A DNA stretch of 14,349 nt from an uncultured Eubacteriales bacterium. Lineage in GTDB: Bacteria > Bacillota > Clostridia > Oscillospirales > Oscillospiraceae. The position numbers and the translations under genes are program-made. The DNA is taken from positions 1-14,349 of the forward strand of contig UQXG01000046.1 in NCBI GenBank assembly GCA_900544945.1, written 5' to 3'. This document shows, piece by piece, positions 14,222 to 14,349 of this stretch. Position 1 is the stretch's first letter; the number at the start of each line of letters is the position of its first letter. The notes beneath the pieces are model-generated. The model was not told where the DNA came from and did no database searches. It saw only the letters and a program-made list of their open reading frames with translations.

Positions 14222-14349
14222 GCTCCCCTTGCTGATCAAGGGGAGCTGTCACGAAGTGACTGAGGGGATCAGAACTCCCATCATTTTGTGTGCCCTCATT
14301 GACGCAGCTTTACAATCCCTCAGTCTCGCGCTTGCGTGAGACGCGCGAG
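14222..14349. repeat. Second palindromic repeat family, cut by window end
   Basis: A 9-bp hairpin GCTCCCCTT (14222-14230) with AAGGGGAGC (14238-14246) is followed by GTCAC-GAA-GTGAC and GACTGAGGGGAT (14258-14269). An inverted partner, ATCCCTCAGTC (14315-14325), follows about 45 bases later with its own hairpin GTCTCGCG-CTTG-CGTGAGAC (14323-14342, one G-T pair). As in the first family, constant arms frame a hairpin whose sequence differs between the two halves. No gene lies in this stretch. Confidence 0.65.

Overview
The window looks like chromosomal DNA from a GC-rich member of the Clostridia, most likely an Oscillospiraceae/Ruminococcaceae-type gut bacterium. The basis is strong AGGAGG-type ribosome sites, sigma-A-like promoters (TTGNNN, 17 bp, TATAAT/TAGAAT), Firmicute-type gene families (HxH-type NagA, zinc-motif ROK kinase, short Pgi) and short palindromic intergenic repeats of a kind I associate with this group. 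The taxonomic call is inference; there is no rRNA or other marker gene.

Layout. (1) 145-4403, plus strand: a tight argJ-argB-argD-argF run covering the acetylated part of ornithine synthesis and its conversion to citrulline; argC, argG and argH are not in the window. (2) 4404-4655: a nested inverted-repeat element between two copies of one terminator hairpin. (3) 4656-7225, minus strand: nagA followed by a MATE exporter. (4) 7415-10860, plus strand, divergent from nagA behind a near-consensus extended -10 promoter: a coupled four-gene operon encoding a predicted lipoprotein, a membrane-anchored phosphodiester glycosidase-like protein, an Lgt-like membrane protein lacking key Lgt residues, and a 174-residue kinase-like protein. 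I know of no described system with this composition, and it is the best candidate here for a new one. (5) 10861-11079: a 219-bp non-coding MITE with 19-bp terminal inverted repeats and a CTAA target duplication, inserted between the kinase-like gene's stop codon and its terminator. (6) 11126-13538: a ROK sugar kinase (minus) and pgi (plus), divergently transcribed from one 160-bp region. (7) 13691-14098: a 135-residue P-loop protein with its own promoter and terminator. (8) 14099-14349: more intergenic repeats, running off the window.

How the genes fit together. The arg cluster is ordinary biosynthesis. NagA, the ROK kinase and Pgi all act around hexose and amino-sugar phosphates, and the glycosidase-like protein belongs to a family that includes the enzyme removing GlcNAc from phosphodiester-linked sugar. 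An envelope-glycan theme is therefore plausible but unproven. The clearest new structural result is a short repeat seen three times (4460-4501, 4551-4592 on the minus strand, 14172-14210). Its constant framework holds a hairpin whose stem sequence changes while pairing is kept, and one outer pair also changes in a compensatory way, so the fold appears to be under selection.
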